Source: Nocardioides agariphilus
GTDB taxonomy: Bacteria > Actinomycetota > Actinomycetes > Propionibacteriales > Nocardioidaceae
DNA length: 55,840 nt
Direction: 5' to 3'
Assembly (NCBI RefSeq): GCF_015352445.1
Contig: NZ_JADKPO010000029.1
Coordinates: 1-55,840, forward strand
Shown: one piece after another, positions 43,343 to 51,227 of the stretch
Numbering within the stretch: position 1 is the stretch's first letter
How the letters are laid out: the number at the start of each line of letters is the position of its first letter
Translations under genes and position numbers: made by a program
Notes under the pieces: generated by a model
What the model was told of the DNA's origin: nothing
The model's database searches: none
Seen by the model: only the letters and a program-made list of their open reading frames with translations

Positions 43343-43370
43343 TCCCACCTCGGTCGCAAGGAGGAACCCC

Positions 43371-43667
43371 ATGGCAGTCAGGGTGATCGTCCAGCTGAGG
43401 GCCGCACCGGGCCGGCGCGACGAGCTCAAGAGCGTGCTTCACACGCTGCTCGCCGACCTCGGCCCGGCCCTGAAGGAGAGCGGCTCCCTGGGTAGCACCT
43501 TCTACGAGGTGGTGGACGACCCCGACGCACTCGTGGAGATCGCCGACTGGGAGACGGCCGACGCGCGTAACGCCGTCATGAGCGACCCGGCGACCGCCGA
43601 GGCGATGGCGCCGGTGCTCGCTCTGTTGGCCGGGCCCTTCGATGCGACGGTCGTCCAGCTCGCCTGA
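43371..43667 (+). CDS. antibiotic biosynthesis monooxygenase-domain protein
   Basis: A 98-residue ABM-fold protein. MAVRVIVQLRAAPGRRDELKSVLHTLL and GSTFYEVVDDPDALVEIADWETADA match ABM/YgiN-type quinol monooxygenases, which act as cofactor-free dimers. The conserved start of strand 1 (VRVIVQLRA.PG) is diagnostic. GCAAGGAGG at 43356 precedes the ATG. The substrate is unknown; the neighbours suggest conversion of a small aromatic or polyketide-like molecule. Confidence 0.85.
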   Translation: MAVRVIVQLRAAPGRRDELKSVLHTLLADLGPALKESGSLGSTFYEVVDDPDALVEIADWETADARNAVMSDPATAEAMAPVLALLAGPFDATVVQLA

Positions 43668-43769
43668 CTTCAACGTCCGGCGAGTCCACATCACCCGGCA
43701 GCACACGTACGCCGCCGGTCCGCCGACGGATGAGACCCCACCGCGTCACAACCCAGGAGGGAACCGATC

Positions 43770-44117
43770 ATGGCCAGTGTGGGATTTGCCATCCCGGTGC
43801 TCCCCGGCAAGACCGACGTCGACCGCGACGCCATGGGTTCCTGCTGGCGAGGAGAGCGCCGGGCGGCCTACGAGGACGCCCGTCGACGTGCGGGCGTGAT
43901 GAAGGAGACCGTGTGGATACAGACCACGCCGATGGGCGACCTGGCCGTGATCTACCTCGAGGCAGACGACCTCGATGCGGCATTCGGCTCCATCGGAGGA
44001 TCAGGTGCGCCGTTCGACCAGTGGTTCCGTGACCACGTCCAGGACGTGCACGGTGTCTCACTCGCCGACGGCATGCCCATCCCCGAGCTCATCCTCGACT
44101 TCGACAGCGGGGTGTGA
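43770..44117 (+). CDS. small conserved hypothetical protein (DUF6176-like)
   Basis: A 115-residue protein, MASVGFAIPVLPGKTDVDRDAM, with EAYED-like ERRAAYEDARRRAGVMKETVWIQTTPMGDLAVIYLEADDLDAAF, a pattern seen in DUF6176-type small proteins with a ferredoxin-like fold. Strong CCCAGGAGGGA sits upstream. It is the third gene of the LuxR-divergent set; the 102-bp gap before it has no recognisable element. Confidence 0.7.
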   Translation: MASVGFAIPVLPGKTDVDRDAMGSCWRGERRAAYEDARRRAGVMKETVWIQTTPMGDLAVIYLEADDLDAAFGSIGGSGAPFDQWFRDHVQDVHGVSLADGMPIPELILDFDSGV

Positions 44118-44161
44118 GGCGTGGCCGCGCAGAGCTCGACGCGACGGTGGCTGCTGGCATC

Positions 44162-44226
44162 TTCCGGTCCCGACCAACGGTGACCGACAACAGCCGGAAC
44201 CCGCCTGATCGTTCGCTTCGACGTCT
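44162..44226. other. attachment-module copy C (right half)
   Basis: Copy of 37328-37396: TTCCG at 44162-44166, ACCAACGGTGACCG at 44173 and a near-core GTTCGCTTCGACGTCTGA (44211-44226 plus flank), which translates VRFDV-stop, close to FRFNV-stop of YchF. Over the 29 bases from 44173, 26 match copy A. It is the apparent right end of the composite island. Confidence 0.6.
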
Positions 44227-44246
44227 GAGGGCGACTCACCGCGGGC

Positions 44247-44543
44247 TCAGCCTGCGGCCGCCCCCATCATGACGCTGCCGTACAACGGTGCGGTGACGGA
44301 GGCGCTCACGATGATGTGACCGGCATCGCCTGCCGCGATCTGCTCCAACTGCTCGAGGGTCAGCTCGACGCCGTAGACGTTGGCGAGCGCTTCCAGCATC
44401 TCGTCGTGGGTGAAGGAGTAGCCTGCCTCGGCCGCCAGGCGATGCGTGGCGTCCGGGTCACCGCCGGCCGCCTGCATGGTGGCGGCGAAGGCGTCGTCGG
44501 TCTCGAGGCGCTCGAGGAAGGCTTCGGCGTCGATCGTGCCCAT
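44247..44543 (-). CDS. Nif11-like leader-peptide domain protein
   Basis: A 98-residue protein. FLERLETDDAFAATMQAAGGDPDATHRLAAEAGYSFTHDEMLEALANVYGVELTLEQLEQIAAGDAG is a Nif11-type leader-peptide domain ending in a Gly-rich junction. Such domains start ribosomally made peptide (RiPP) precursors. The tail HIIVSASVTAPLYGSVMMG has no Cys and few Ser/Thr, and no modification enzyme lies nearby, so it may be an orphan precursor or a non-RiPP use of the fold. ATG at 44543 chosen over 44579 because the domain begins there. Confidence 0.65.
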   Translation of the reverse strand: MGTIDAEAFLERLETDDAFAATMQAAGGDPDATHRLAAEAGYSFTHDEMLEALANVYGVELTLEQLEQIAAGDAGHIIVSASVTAPLYGSVMMGAAAG

Positions 44544-44706
44544 CTCCGTACTCCATTTCCATCTGTCTGATGCGGCCAAGGTAGGGCGCGTCAGCCACCG
44601 GGGACCGTCGGCGGGCCGACACTTCTCAACGCCGGGCCGAGGTCGCCCCGACCGCTCGGGAGGTGGTGGTCGTGGGACGGTCTAGGCACCGAGGCAGACT
44701 GACGGG

Positions 44707-45675
44707 ATGGACTACACGCGTCTCGGACCGTCGGGCCTGACCGTCAGCCGCATCGCACTGGGCTGCATGAGCTTCGGCGCCGGAGCCGGCAAGAACGACT
44801 GGGCGCTCGACGACGAGGCGGCCGCGCCGGTCTTCCGGCAGGCCGTCGAGCTCGGCATCACCTTCTGGGACACCGCCAACGTCTACAGCGGCGGCTCGTC
44901 GGAGGAGGTCACGGGCAGGGCGATCCAGCAGTACAGCCGTCGCGAGAGCGTCGTGCTCGCCACGAAGGTCTTCTTCGAGATGCACGGTGGGCCGGGCGGC
45001 TCAGGCCTGTCACGTAAGGCGATCATGGAGCAGATCGACGCCTCGCTGCGCCGCCTCGGCACCGACTACGTCGATCTCTACCAGATCCACCGCTTCGACC
45101 CGGACACTCCCGTCGAGGAGACGATGGAGGCCTTGCACGACGTGGTGAAGGCGGGCAAGGCCCGCTACCTCGGGGCATCGTCGATGTGGGCGTGGCAGTT
45201 CGCGACCATGCAGCACGCCGCCGACCTCGGCGGGTGGACTCGGTTCGTGTCGATGCAGGACCAGTACAGCCTGCTCCAGCGCGAGGAGGAGCGGGAGATG
45301 TTCGGCCTGCTGGCCCACCAGGGCGTCAGCAGCATCCCGTGGAGCCCGTTGGCCAAGGGACGTCTGGCGCGGCCGTGGGGAGAGCAGACAGAGCGGTCGG
45401 GGAGCGACTCGCTCCAACGGCGCTACGACGACGAGAGCAACCCACCGATCGTGGCCGCCGTACAACGCGTCGCCGAGCAACGCGGCGTGCCCATGGCGCA
45501 GGTGGCGCTGGCCTGGGTACTGCGCAACCCCGTGGTCGCAGCCCCCATCGTCGGCCCCACCAAGCAGCACCACCTGGCCGACGCTGCCGCGGCTCTCGAC
45601 ATCGAGCTGGGCCCCGAGGAGGTCGAGGCGCTCGAGGCGGCGTACACGCCCAGACTGCCGTCCGGCTACTCCTGA
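44707..45675 (+). CDS. aldo/keto reductase
   Basis: A 322-residue NADPH-dependent aldo/keto reductase of the YajO/Tas-like group. The catalytic set is intact: Asp and Tyr in FWDTANVYSGGSSEE, Lys in VLATKVFFEM and His in LYQIHRFDP. The NADPH region VVAAPIVGPTKQHHL closes the barrel. It is unlike the earlier reductase at 7760, which has Asn for the Tyr. It converges on the LuxR-type regulator at 45666, overlapping by 10 bp at the 3' end. Confidence 0.93.
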   Translation: MDYTRLGPSGLTVSRIALGCMSFGAGAGKNDWALDDEAAAPVFRQAVELGITFWDTANVYSGGSSEEVTGRAIQQYSRRESVVLATKVFFEMHGGPGGSGLSRKAIMEQIDASLRRLGTDYVDLYQIHRFDPDTPVEETMEALHDVVKAGKARYLGASSMWAWQFATMQHAADLGGWTRFVSMQDQYSLLQREEEREMFGLLAHQGVSSIPWSPLAKGRLARPWGEQTERSGSDSLQRRYDDESNPPIVAAVQRVAEQRGVPMAQVALAWVLRNPVVAAPIVGPTKQHHLADAAAALDIELGPEEVEALEAAYTPRLPSGYS

Positions 45676-47936
45676 GCCCCCACCAGCCACGCCGCGACCT
45701 GCTCGCGCGAGGTGACGCCGAGCTTGTCCATCACCTTGGCCACGTGACCCTCGGCGGTGCGAGAGGAGATGGTCAGCTCCGCGGCGATCTGCTTGTTGGT
45801 CGACCCGGTTGCGAGCAGCTGGGCGACCTGCCGCTCGCGCTTGGACAGCACGGCTGTGGCATCCGATGAAGGCGGGTGGGGATCGCTCAGCTCGCGACCG
45901 AGCACGAGTCCGACAGCCTGTGCCCGGGTCATGGCGTACCCGGCGTCGAACGCTTCCTGGAACGACTCCTCGCCGAGAACGTCGACGGCCTTCTTGCGGA
46001 CGGCGGCCCTCGCCTCATCAGCGCTGAACGGCCCCGGTAGCAGTCCGTGGTCGTCCCAGATGCGCTCGCGCGCACCCAGCAGTCCAGCAGCCGTTGCTTC
46101 CTCACCCTCGTCGGCGAAGATCTGCGCCGCTTGCAGGAGGGCGCTGACGAGCACGAAGGGCCTCCGGATCGACCAGTTGGACAGGCACTGCTTGATTGCG
46201 CCCAGGGCCTCCCTCGATCTGCCCGCACGGGTCAGGAGCACAGCCGTGTAGTCCAGCAGCTGGCCTCTCATGATGACCTCGCCGTGCGCCTCGCAGACCA
46301 GCCTGCCTTGCGCGAGAGTGGCGACCGCCTCGTCCGTGCGGCCGAGATAGCCGGTCGTGACGCCGACCATGGCCCAGCACTCGAGCTGGCCGAAGAGGTC
46401 ACCGGCCTCCTGGTAGGCGGCCAGCGCCTCTCGATAGGCGGCCTCTGCGGTGGAGAGGTCGCCTCCCGCGATGGCCCCGGTCGCCTCCAGGATCCAGCGC
46501 GCTGCGCGGTCGGCGGCGTCGTCGCCCCGGACGGGCAAGGTCGCCGCCCGCTGCGCGACCGCGAGTGCGGTGTCGACGTCGCTGCGATCCCCCGCGAGGA
46601 TGGCGGCGGCCGCGAGAGCATGCAGGAGTGGGGGCGACTCGTCGTCGGCACACGCCAGGGCTCGTGTGAACCACTTGGCTCCCTCGTCAGGCGCGCCGCC
46701 CGGCGACCAGAACCACACCAGGGAAGTCGCCATCTCCAAGGCGCTAGCCGCATCGTCACGCGCGAGGCTGTGCTCGAAGGCGGCACGCACGTTGCCGAGG
46801 TCGAGGCTGACGCGCGCCAGCCAGCCCAGCTGGTCGGCGCCCACCGCCGAGGTTCGCGCGCTGCGCGCGAAGCGGACGAAGTGTTCCTGGTGCCTTCTCC
46901 TCGCCCCGTCCTCCTCACCGCGCTCCGCAAGGCGTTCGGCGCCGTACTCGCGAATCGTCTCGAGCATCCGGTAACGCGGTCGGTCGTCGACCGCGGTGCT
47001 GATCACGATGGACTTGTCGACCAGTCCGGCCAGCGCGTCGGCAACCGACGACCCGGGCTCGCCACCGACGGCCTCCACGGCGTCGTGGTCAGCGCCGCCC
47101 TCGAAGACCGACATCCGGGCCCACAGTGCCTGCTCCTGCGGCGTGCACAGCTCGTAGCTCCAGTCGATGACGGCACGCAGGGTCTGGTGTCGCCCCGGCG
47201 CGTCACGGGGACCCGTGGTCAGCAGCGCCAACGGCTCGTCGAGGCGGTCGACCAACTGGGCGAGTGCGAGCACCCGGAGGCGCGGGGCCGCGAGCTCGAT
47301 CGCCAACGGGATGCCATCGAGGGCCCTGCACAACCGCGCGACGAGAGCGGCGTTGCCGGCATCGACCCGGAAGCCGGGGGCGACGGCCCGTGCCCGGTCG
47401 GCGAGCAAGGCGACGGCGTCGGCATGACCGACCCTGCCCGCGGCGGCTTCCTCGGCCGTCGGCACGGCCAGTGTGCCGATCACCATCACGTGCTCCTCAG
47501 GCAGACCCAGGGGCTGCCTACTCGTGGCGAGGACCCGGAGATCGGGTGCATCGGAGAGCAGCCCCGCCACCAGGTCGTGGCACGCGTCGAGCACGTGCTC
47601 GCAGTTGTCGAGGACCAGCAGTAGCCGGCGGGTGCGGAGGTACGCCGTGATGGCGACGTCGGGCGCGAAGTCCTGCGGGTCGATCCCCAGAGCACCCGCG
47701 ATCGTCGTGCTCAGCGACGCAGCGTCCTGGAGGGCGGCCAGCTCGACCAGCACGACGCCGTCGGGGAACACCCGCTCGACCTGACGGGCCAGTCGCTGGG
47801 CCAGTCGGGTCTTGCCGACACCGCCGGGACCGACCAGCGTCACCGGGCGCGCGGAGCGGAGCATCCGCCGGCCTTCAGCGAGCTCGACCCGCCGCCCGAC
47901 AAACGAGGTCAGCTCGACCGGGAGTCCACGAGACAC
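45666..47936 (-). CDS. LuxR/AfsR-like STAND ATPase regulator 1
   Basis: A 756-residue regulator: NB-ARC-like ATPase (Walker A LVGPGGVGKTRLAQRL about 33, Walker B RLLLVLDNCEHVLDAC, sensor GLPLALELA-like GIPLAIELAAPRLRVL), a TPR-like helical region (about 380-620) and a C-terminal LuxR HTH (LSKRERQVAQLLATGSTNKQIAAELTISSRTAEGHVAKVMDKLG). GTG start at 47936. It is a tandem paralogue of the next gene. The regulated genes are unknown; the convergent aldo/keto reductase is not an obvious target. Confidence 0.92.
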   Translation of the reverse strand: MSRGLPVELTSFVGRRVELAEGRRMLRSARPVTLVGPGGVGKTRLAQRLARQVERVFPDGVVLVELAALQDAASLSTTIAGALGIDPQDFAPDVAITAYLRTRRLLLVLDNCEHVLDACHDLVAGLLSDAPDLRVLATSRQPLGLPEEHVMVIGTLAVPTAEEAAAGRVGHADAVALLADRARAVAPGFRVDAGNAALVARLCRALDGIPLAIELAAPRLRVLALAQLVDRLDEPLALLTTGPRDAPGRHQTLRAVIDWSYELCTPQEQALWARMSVFEGGADHDAVEAVGGEPGSSVADALAGLVDKSIVISTAVDDRPRYRMLETIREYGAERLAERGEEDGARRRHQEHFVRFARSARTSAVGADQLGWLARVSLDLGNVRAAFEHSLARDDAASALEMATSLVWFWSPGGAPDEGAKWFTRALACADDESPPLLHALAAAAILAGDRSDVDTALAVAQRAATLPVRGDDAADRAARWILEATGAIAGGDLSTAEAAYREALAAYQEAGDLFGQLECWAMVGVTTGYLGRTDEAVATLAQGRLVCEAHGEVIMRGQLLDYTAVLLTRAGRSREALGAIKQCLSNWSIRRPFVLVSALLQAAQIFADEGEEATAAGLLGARERIWDDHGLLPGPFSADEARAAVRKKAVDVLGEESFQEAFDAGYAMTRAQAVGLVLGRELSDPHPPSSDATAVLSKRERQVAQLLATGSTNKQIAAELTISSRTAEGHVAKVMDKLGVTSREQVAAWLVGAQE

Positions 47937-47971
47937 CCCAGCAGGTTAGGCGTTGCGAGCCAGTCTGCTCG

Positions 47972-50275
47972 TCACTGTCCACCGGCTCGACGCTCGGCCA
48001 CCCACGCCGCGACCCGGGCACGTGAGTCGAACCCGAGCTTGACGAGCAGACGAGCGACGTGGCCCTCTGCCGTGCGCGGCGAGACCACCAATGCGTGCGC
48101 GATGTCCTTGTTGGACAGCCCACGGGCGACCAGCTCGGCCACCTGGAGCTCCCTGGGGGTCAGGTCTGCGACGATCTGCGTCGGTGCGGCGACCGGCGGC
48201 TCGGCCCCCGGCTCCTCGTCCAGCACGAAGGCGAGTAGAGACTCCAGGGACAGTCGTCGCCCCCGATCGAAGGCCTCGTCGAAGGCGCCGTCGCCCAGGG
48301 CCGAGCGGGTCTCCCGCTCGAGGTCGGCATGGCGCGACTGGTCACTGCGCGTGAGAACGCCGCCGACGTCGGACCACAGGCCGGTGAGGGCGCCGAACAA
48401 GACCGCCGCGCGGGTGCTCTGGCCGGCGAAGGCATAGATCTGCGCGGTGAACTCCAGGGCGTGCACGACCGCCCAGGCGTTGAACCCGCCCCTGGCCAGG
48501 CGGAGTGCCTCGCGTTCGGCTGCCAGGGCTTCGACATGCCGCCCGGCGTCGGCCAGCCGCGCACCGCGGATGCTCATCAAGAAGCTGAGACTCCACTCGT
48601 CGCCGTGGCGACGACAGATCTCGATGCCTTCGTCGACCTGGTCCAAGGCAGCGTCCGGCTCCTCGGAGCTCATCCGCCGTTGGGCCAGTGTGGTCAGGAT
48701 GTTGACGATCTCCTGCTGCCCGGGCCGACCGGGCGGAGGGTCGTCGCGCAACGCCTCAAGGTTGACCTCTGCAGCGCCGGCCGCGTCACCGGCCAGGATC
48801 AACTGGCAGGTCCGGCCCCAACGTCTGTCCCACCTCACGGCGGGGGAGTCCTCGCCGGGATCGAGGGCGAGCGCGCGCTCGGCGTACGTGCGCATCATGG
48901 CGTAGTCGGCCCGCATCGCTGCGACGAACGACGCACGGCTGGTCGCGTGCAGGGTCAGCGACGTCGAGGGCTGAGGGACTTCGAGTGCCCTGCTCAGCCA
49001 GCGCCACAGCTCGTCGAGGCCGCCGTGACCGACCCAGAACCACCAGATCGAGGTCGTCAGCGTCAACGCGTCCTGGTGGGTGTGCGGCGACGAGAGGCAG
49101 GACTCGAAGGCAGCGCGGAGGTTGGCGTGCTCCGCAGCGGTCCGGGCCATGGCGTCTCGCTGGTCGGGTCCGAACCACGCCTGACCAGTCGAGCGCGCGA
49201 ACTCGACGAAGTACGCGCGGTGCCGCTCGGCCACGTCGCCGGTGTCACCGCGTTCATCGAGGCGTTCGCGGCCGTAGGCCCGGATGGTGTCGAGCATCTG
49301 GTAGCGGACCCGGCCGGCGGCCTCCCTCGGCGTGAGCACGGACTTGTCCACCAGTCCGGCGACCGTGTCGAAGACGTTGATGCGTGTTCCGGTGCACAAG
49401 GCCTCGACTGCGTCGAGATCGGCGCCGCCTTCGAACGCCGACATCCATGCCCAGAGGGTCTGCTCGTCCGCGGAGCACAGGTCGAAGCTCCAGTCGACCG
49501 ACGCGCGCAGGGTCTGGTGCCGTGGCAACGCGGCGGTGGCGGCGACCGCCAGCACCCCGAACCGGTCGACGAGCCGTTCGGCGAGCTGGGCCAGCGACAA
49601 CAGCCTCAGGCGGGCAGCCGCCAGCTCGATCGCCAAGGGCATGCCGTCGAGCGTCGTGCACACCCGACCGACGAGGGCCGCGTTGTCCGGGGTCAGGTCG
49701 AAGGCGGGTACGACGAGTCGGGCCCGCTCCACGAAGAGCTGGACCGCCTCCGGAACCTCGGTCTCGCGTGCCTGGCCCTCGTGGGGCAAGGAGAGCGGCT
49801 CCACGTTGAACAGCTGTTCGCCGACCACGCCGAGCGGCTGACGGCTGGTCGCCACGACCCGCAGCCCGGTGGACTCGTGGAGCAGGCCGTGCACCAACCG
49901 GGCGGTGGCCTCGACGAGGTGCTCGCAGTTGTCGAGCACCAGCAGCAGTCGACGATCGCGCACGAACGCCGAGACCGCCATGGCATGCGACGTGCCGATG
50001 TCCTCGACCCCCAGGCTGCTCGCCAGCTCGGAGACCAGTGCCTCCGGGTCGTGCAGCTCGGACAGCTCGACCAGGAAGGTGCCGTCGGGGAAGGACCGTG
50101 AGACCTCGTCGGTCAGCCGGCGTGCCAGCCGGGTCTTGCCGACCCCTCCCGGGCCCACCAGCGTGACGAGACGGGCAGCGCCCAGGAGCCGGCGGCACTG
50201 GTCCAGGTCGCGCCGGCGTCCGACGAAGGAGGTCAGCACGACATCGCCCCCGCTGCCCTGCCTGCCCACGCTCAC
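47972..50275 (-). CDS. LuxR/AfsR-like STAND ATPase regulator 2
   Basis: A 767-residue paralogue of the preceding gene, 35 bp apart and same orientation. The ATPase motifs LVGPGGVGKTRLARRL and RLLLVLDNCEHLVEAT and the GMPLAIELAAARLRLL segment are nearly the same, as is the C-terminal HTH LTPRELQVAELVARGLSNKDIAHALVVSPRTAEGHVARLLVKLGFDSRARVAAWV. GTG start at 50275 (VSVGRQGS). The tandem pair likely arose by duplication. Co-transcription, with this gene first, is expected. Confidence 0.92.
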   Translation of the reverse strand: MSVGRQGSGGDVVLTSFVGRRRDLDQCRRLLGAARLVTLVGPGGVGKTRLARRLTDEVSRSFPDGTFLVELSELHDPEALVSELASSLGVEDIGTSHAMAVSAFVRDRRLLLVLDNCEHLVEATARLVHGLLHESTGLRVVATSRQPLGVVGEQLFNVEPLSLPHEGQARETEVPEAVQLFVERARLVVPAFDLTPDNAALVGRVCTTLDGMPLAIELAAARLRLLSLAQLAERLVDRFGVLAVAATAALPRHQTLRASVDWSFDLCSADEQTLWAWMSAFEGGADLDAVEALCTGTRINVFDTVAGLVDKSVLTPREAAGRVRYQMLDTIRAYGRERLDERGDTGDVAERHRAYFVEFARSTGQAWFGPDQRDAMARTAAEHANLRAAFESCLSSPHTHQDALTLTTSIWWFWVGHGGLDELWRWLSRALEVPQPSTSLTLHATSRASFVAAMRADYAMMRTYAERALALDPGEDSPAVRWDRRWGRTCQLILAGDAAGAAEVNLEALRDDPPPGRPGQQEIVNILTTLAQRRMSSEEPDAALDQVDEGIEICRRHGDEWSLSFLMSIRGARLADAGRHVEALAAEREALRLARGGFNAWAVVHALEFTAQIYAFAGQSTRAAVLFGALTGLWSDVGGVLTRSDQSRHADLERETRSALGDGAFDEAFDRGRRLSLESLLAFVLDEEPGAEPPVAAPTQIVADLTPRELQVAELVARGLSNKDIAHALVVSPRTAEGHVARLLVKLGFDSRARVAAWVAERRAGGQ

Positions 50276-50466
50276 CGCCTCGAGTCGGAAACCCGTCGGA
50301 CCCTAGATGGACTTCCTGAGCGCCACCCTCAGCGGCGTGCTCGTCTCACCCCTCGAAAGTCCTGGAGCGCGAGAACACGTAGTGGTTCAGGTATTTCCGC
50401 GCTGCACCCGCGTAGTCCACCAGATGCACCCTCCTACCTGCGAAACGATCCCAGGAGAGTGCCCTG

Positions 50467-51210
50467 ATGTCCGAGCGTCATCGATCCACCGGCCTGCTCG
50501 CCGAGTTGGCCCAGCACGTCATCGAGGCAGCCCTCGAGGCCGAGTTGATGGAGCATCTCGCCGGCGCCCACAACCAGCGCCTCCACCGCGGCCGCCGCAA
50601 CTCCCGCAACGGGACCCGGGCCAAGACCGTGCGCACCGTCGTCGGACCGGTCACGGTCGAGGTCCCGCGTGACCGTTGGGGGACCTTTCAGCCCATGACC
50701 GTCGGCAAGTGGCAGCGGGAGGTGGTCGGCATCGATCGCGTGCTGCTGCCCTTGGCGGCCAAGGGAGCGCCAGCTCGCGAGACGCTCGACCTCCTCGCCC
50801 AGGCCTATCCCACCACTGCTGCGCCTCGCACGCTGTCCCGCATCCTCGACACGGTCCGCGCCCGGCTTCGCCACTGGCACGACCGCACCGTCAGCGAACA
50901 GTTCCCGGTGCTGCACGTCCACGTGTCCACGATGCGCACCCACAAGGGACAGGCCGCCGGGTTCCCCGTCTTGTCGGTCGTGGGAGCCACGGCTCCGGAC
51001 GACCAGGGTCACCAGCACCGCGAGCTGCTGAGCCTCCACGCTGTGCGCTCCGACCGCGGCAGCGAACCCTGGACCACCGTGGTCAGTGACCTCCACCGTC
51101 GCGAGCTGAGCGGTGTGAGGTCAGTGGTCGGCTCGGCAGCCGCACCGTTTCGTCAGGCCGCCGCAGGCGTGTGGCCCGCTGCTGAGCTCCTCACCGCGCT
51201 GACTGCCTGA
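50467..51210 (+). CDS. truncated IS256/mutator-family transposase-like protein, catalytic residues missing
   Basis: A 247-residue protein. The N-terminal half matches IS256-family transposases (GRRNSRNGTRAKTVRTVVGPVTVEVPRDRWGTF, then the LPLAAKGAPARETLDLL and TLSRILDTV segments). At the first catalytic Asp (expected yPVLhLDAL) it reads FPVLHVHVSTMR, and the second (vvSDGhxG) reads VVGSAAAPFRQ. The product stops at 247 residues where active enzymes continue to about 400. It has a good AGGAGAG ribosome site and no visible inverted ends. A decaying or domesticated DNA-binding derivative is inferred. Confidence 0.75.
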   Translation: MSERHRSTGLLAELAQHVIEAALEAELMEHLAGAHNQRLHRGRRNSRNGTRAKTVRTVVGPVTVEVPRDRWGTFQPMTVGKWQREVVGIDRVLLPLAAKGAPARETLDLLAQAYPTTAAPRTLSRILDTVRARLRHWHDRTVSEQFPVLHVHVSTMRTHKGQAAGFPVLSVVGATAPDDQGHQHRELLSLHAVRSDRGSEPWTTVVSDLHRRELSGVRSVVGSAAAPFRQAAAGVWPAAELLTALTA

Positions 51211-51227
51211 CCCCCCATGATGGGCGG

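Noticed and set aside
50467-51210. Intact IS256 insertion sequence
   Set aside because: No terminal inverted repeats or target duplication were seen, the catalytic Asp motifs are changed and the C-terminal half is missing.
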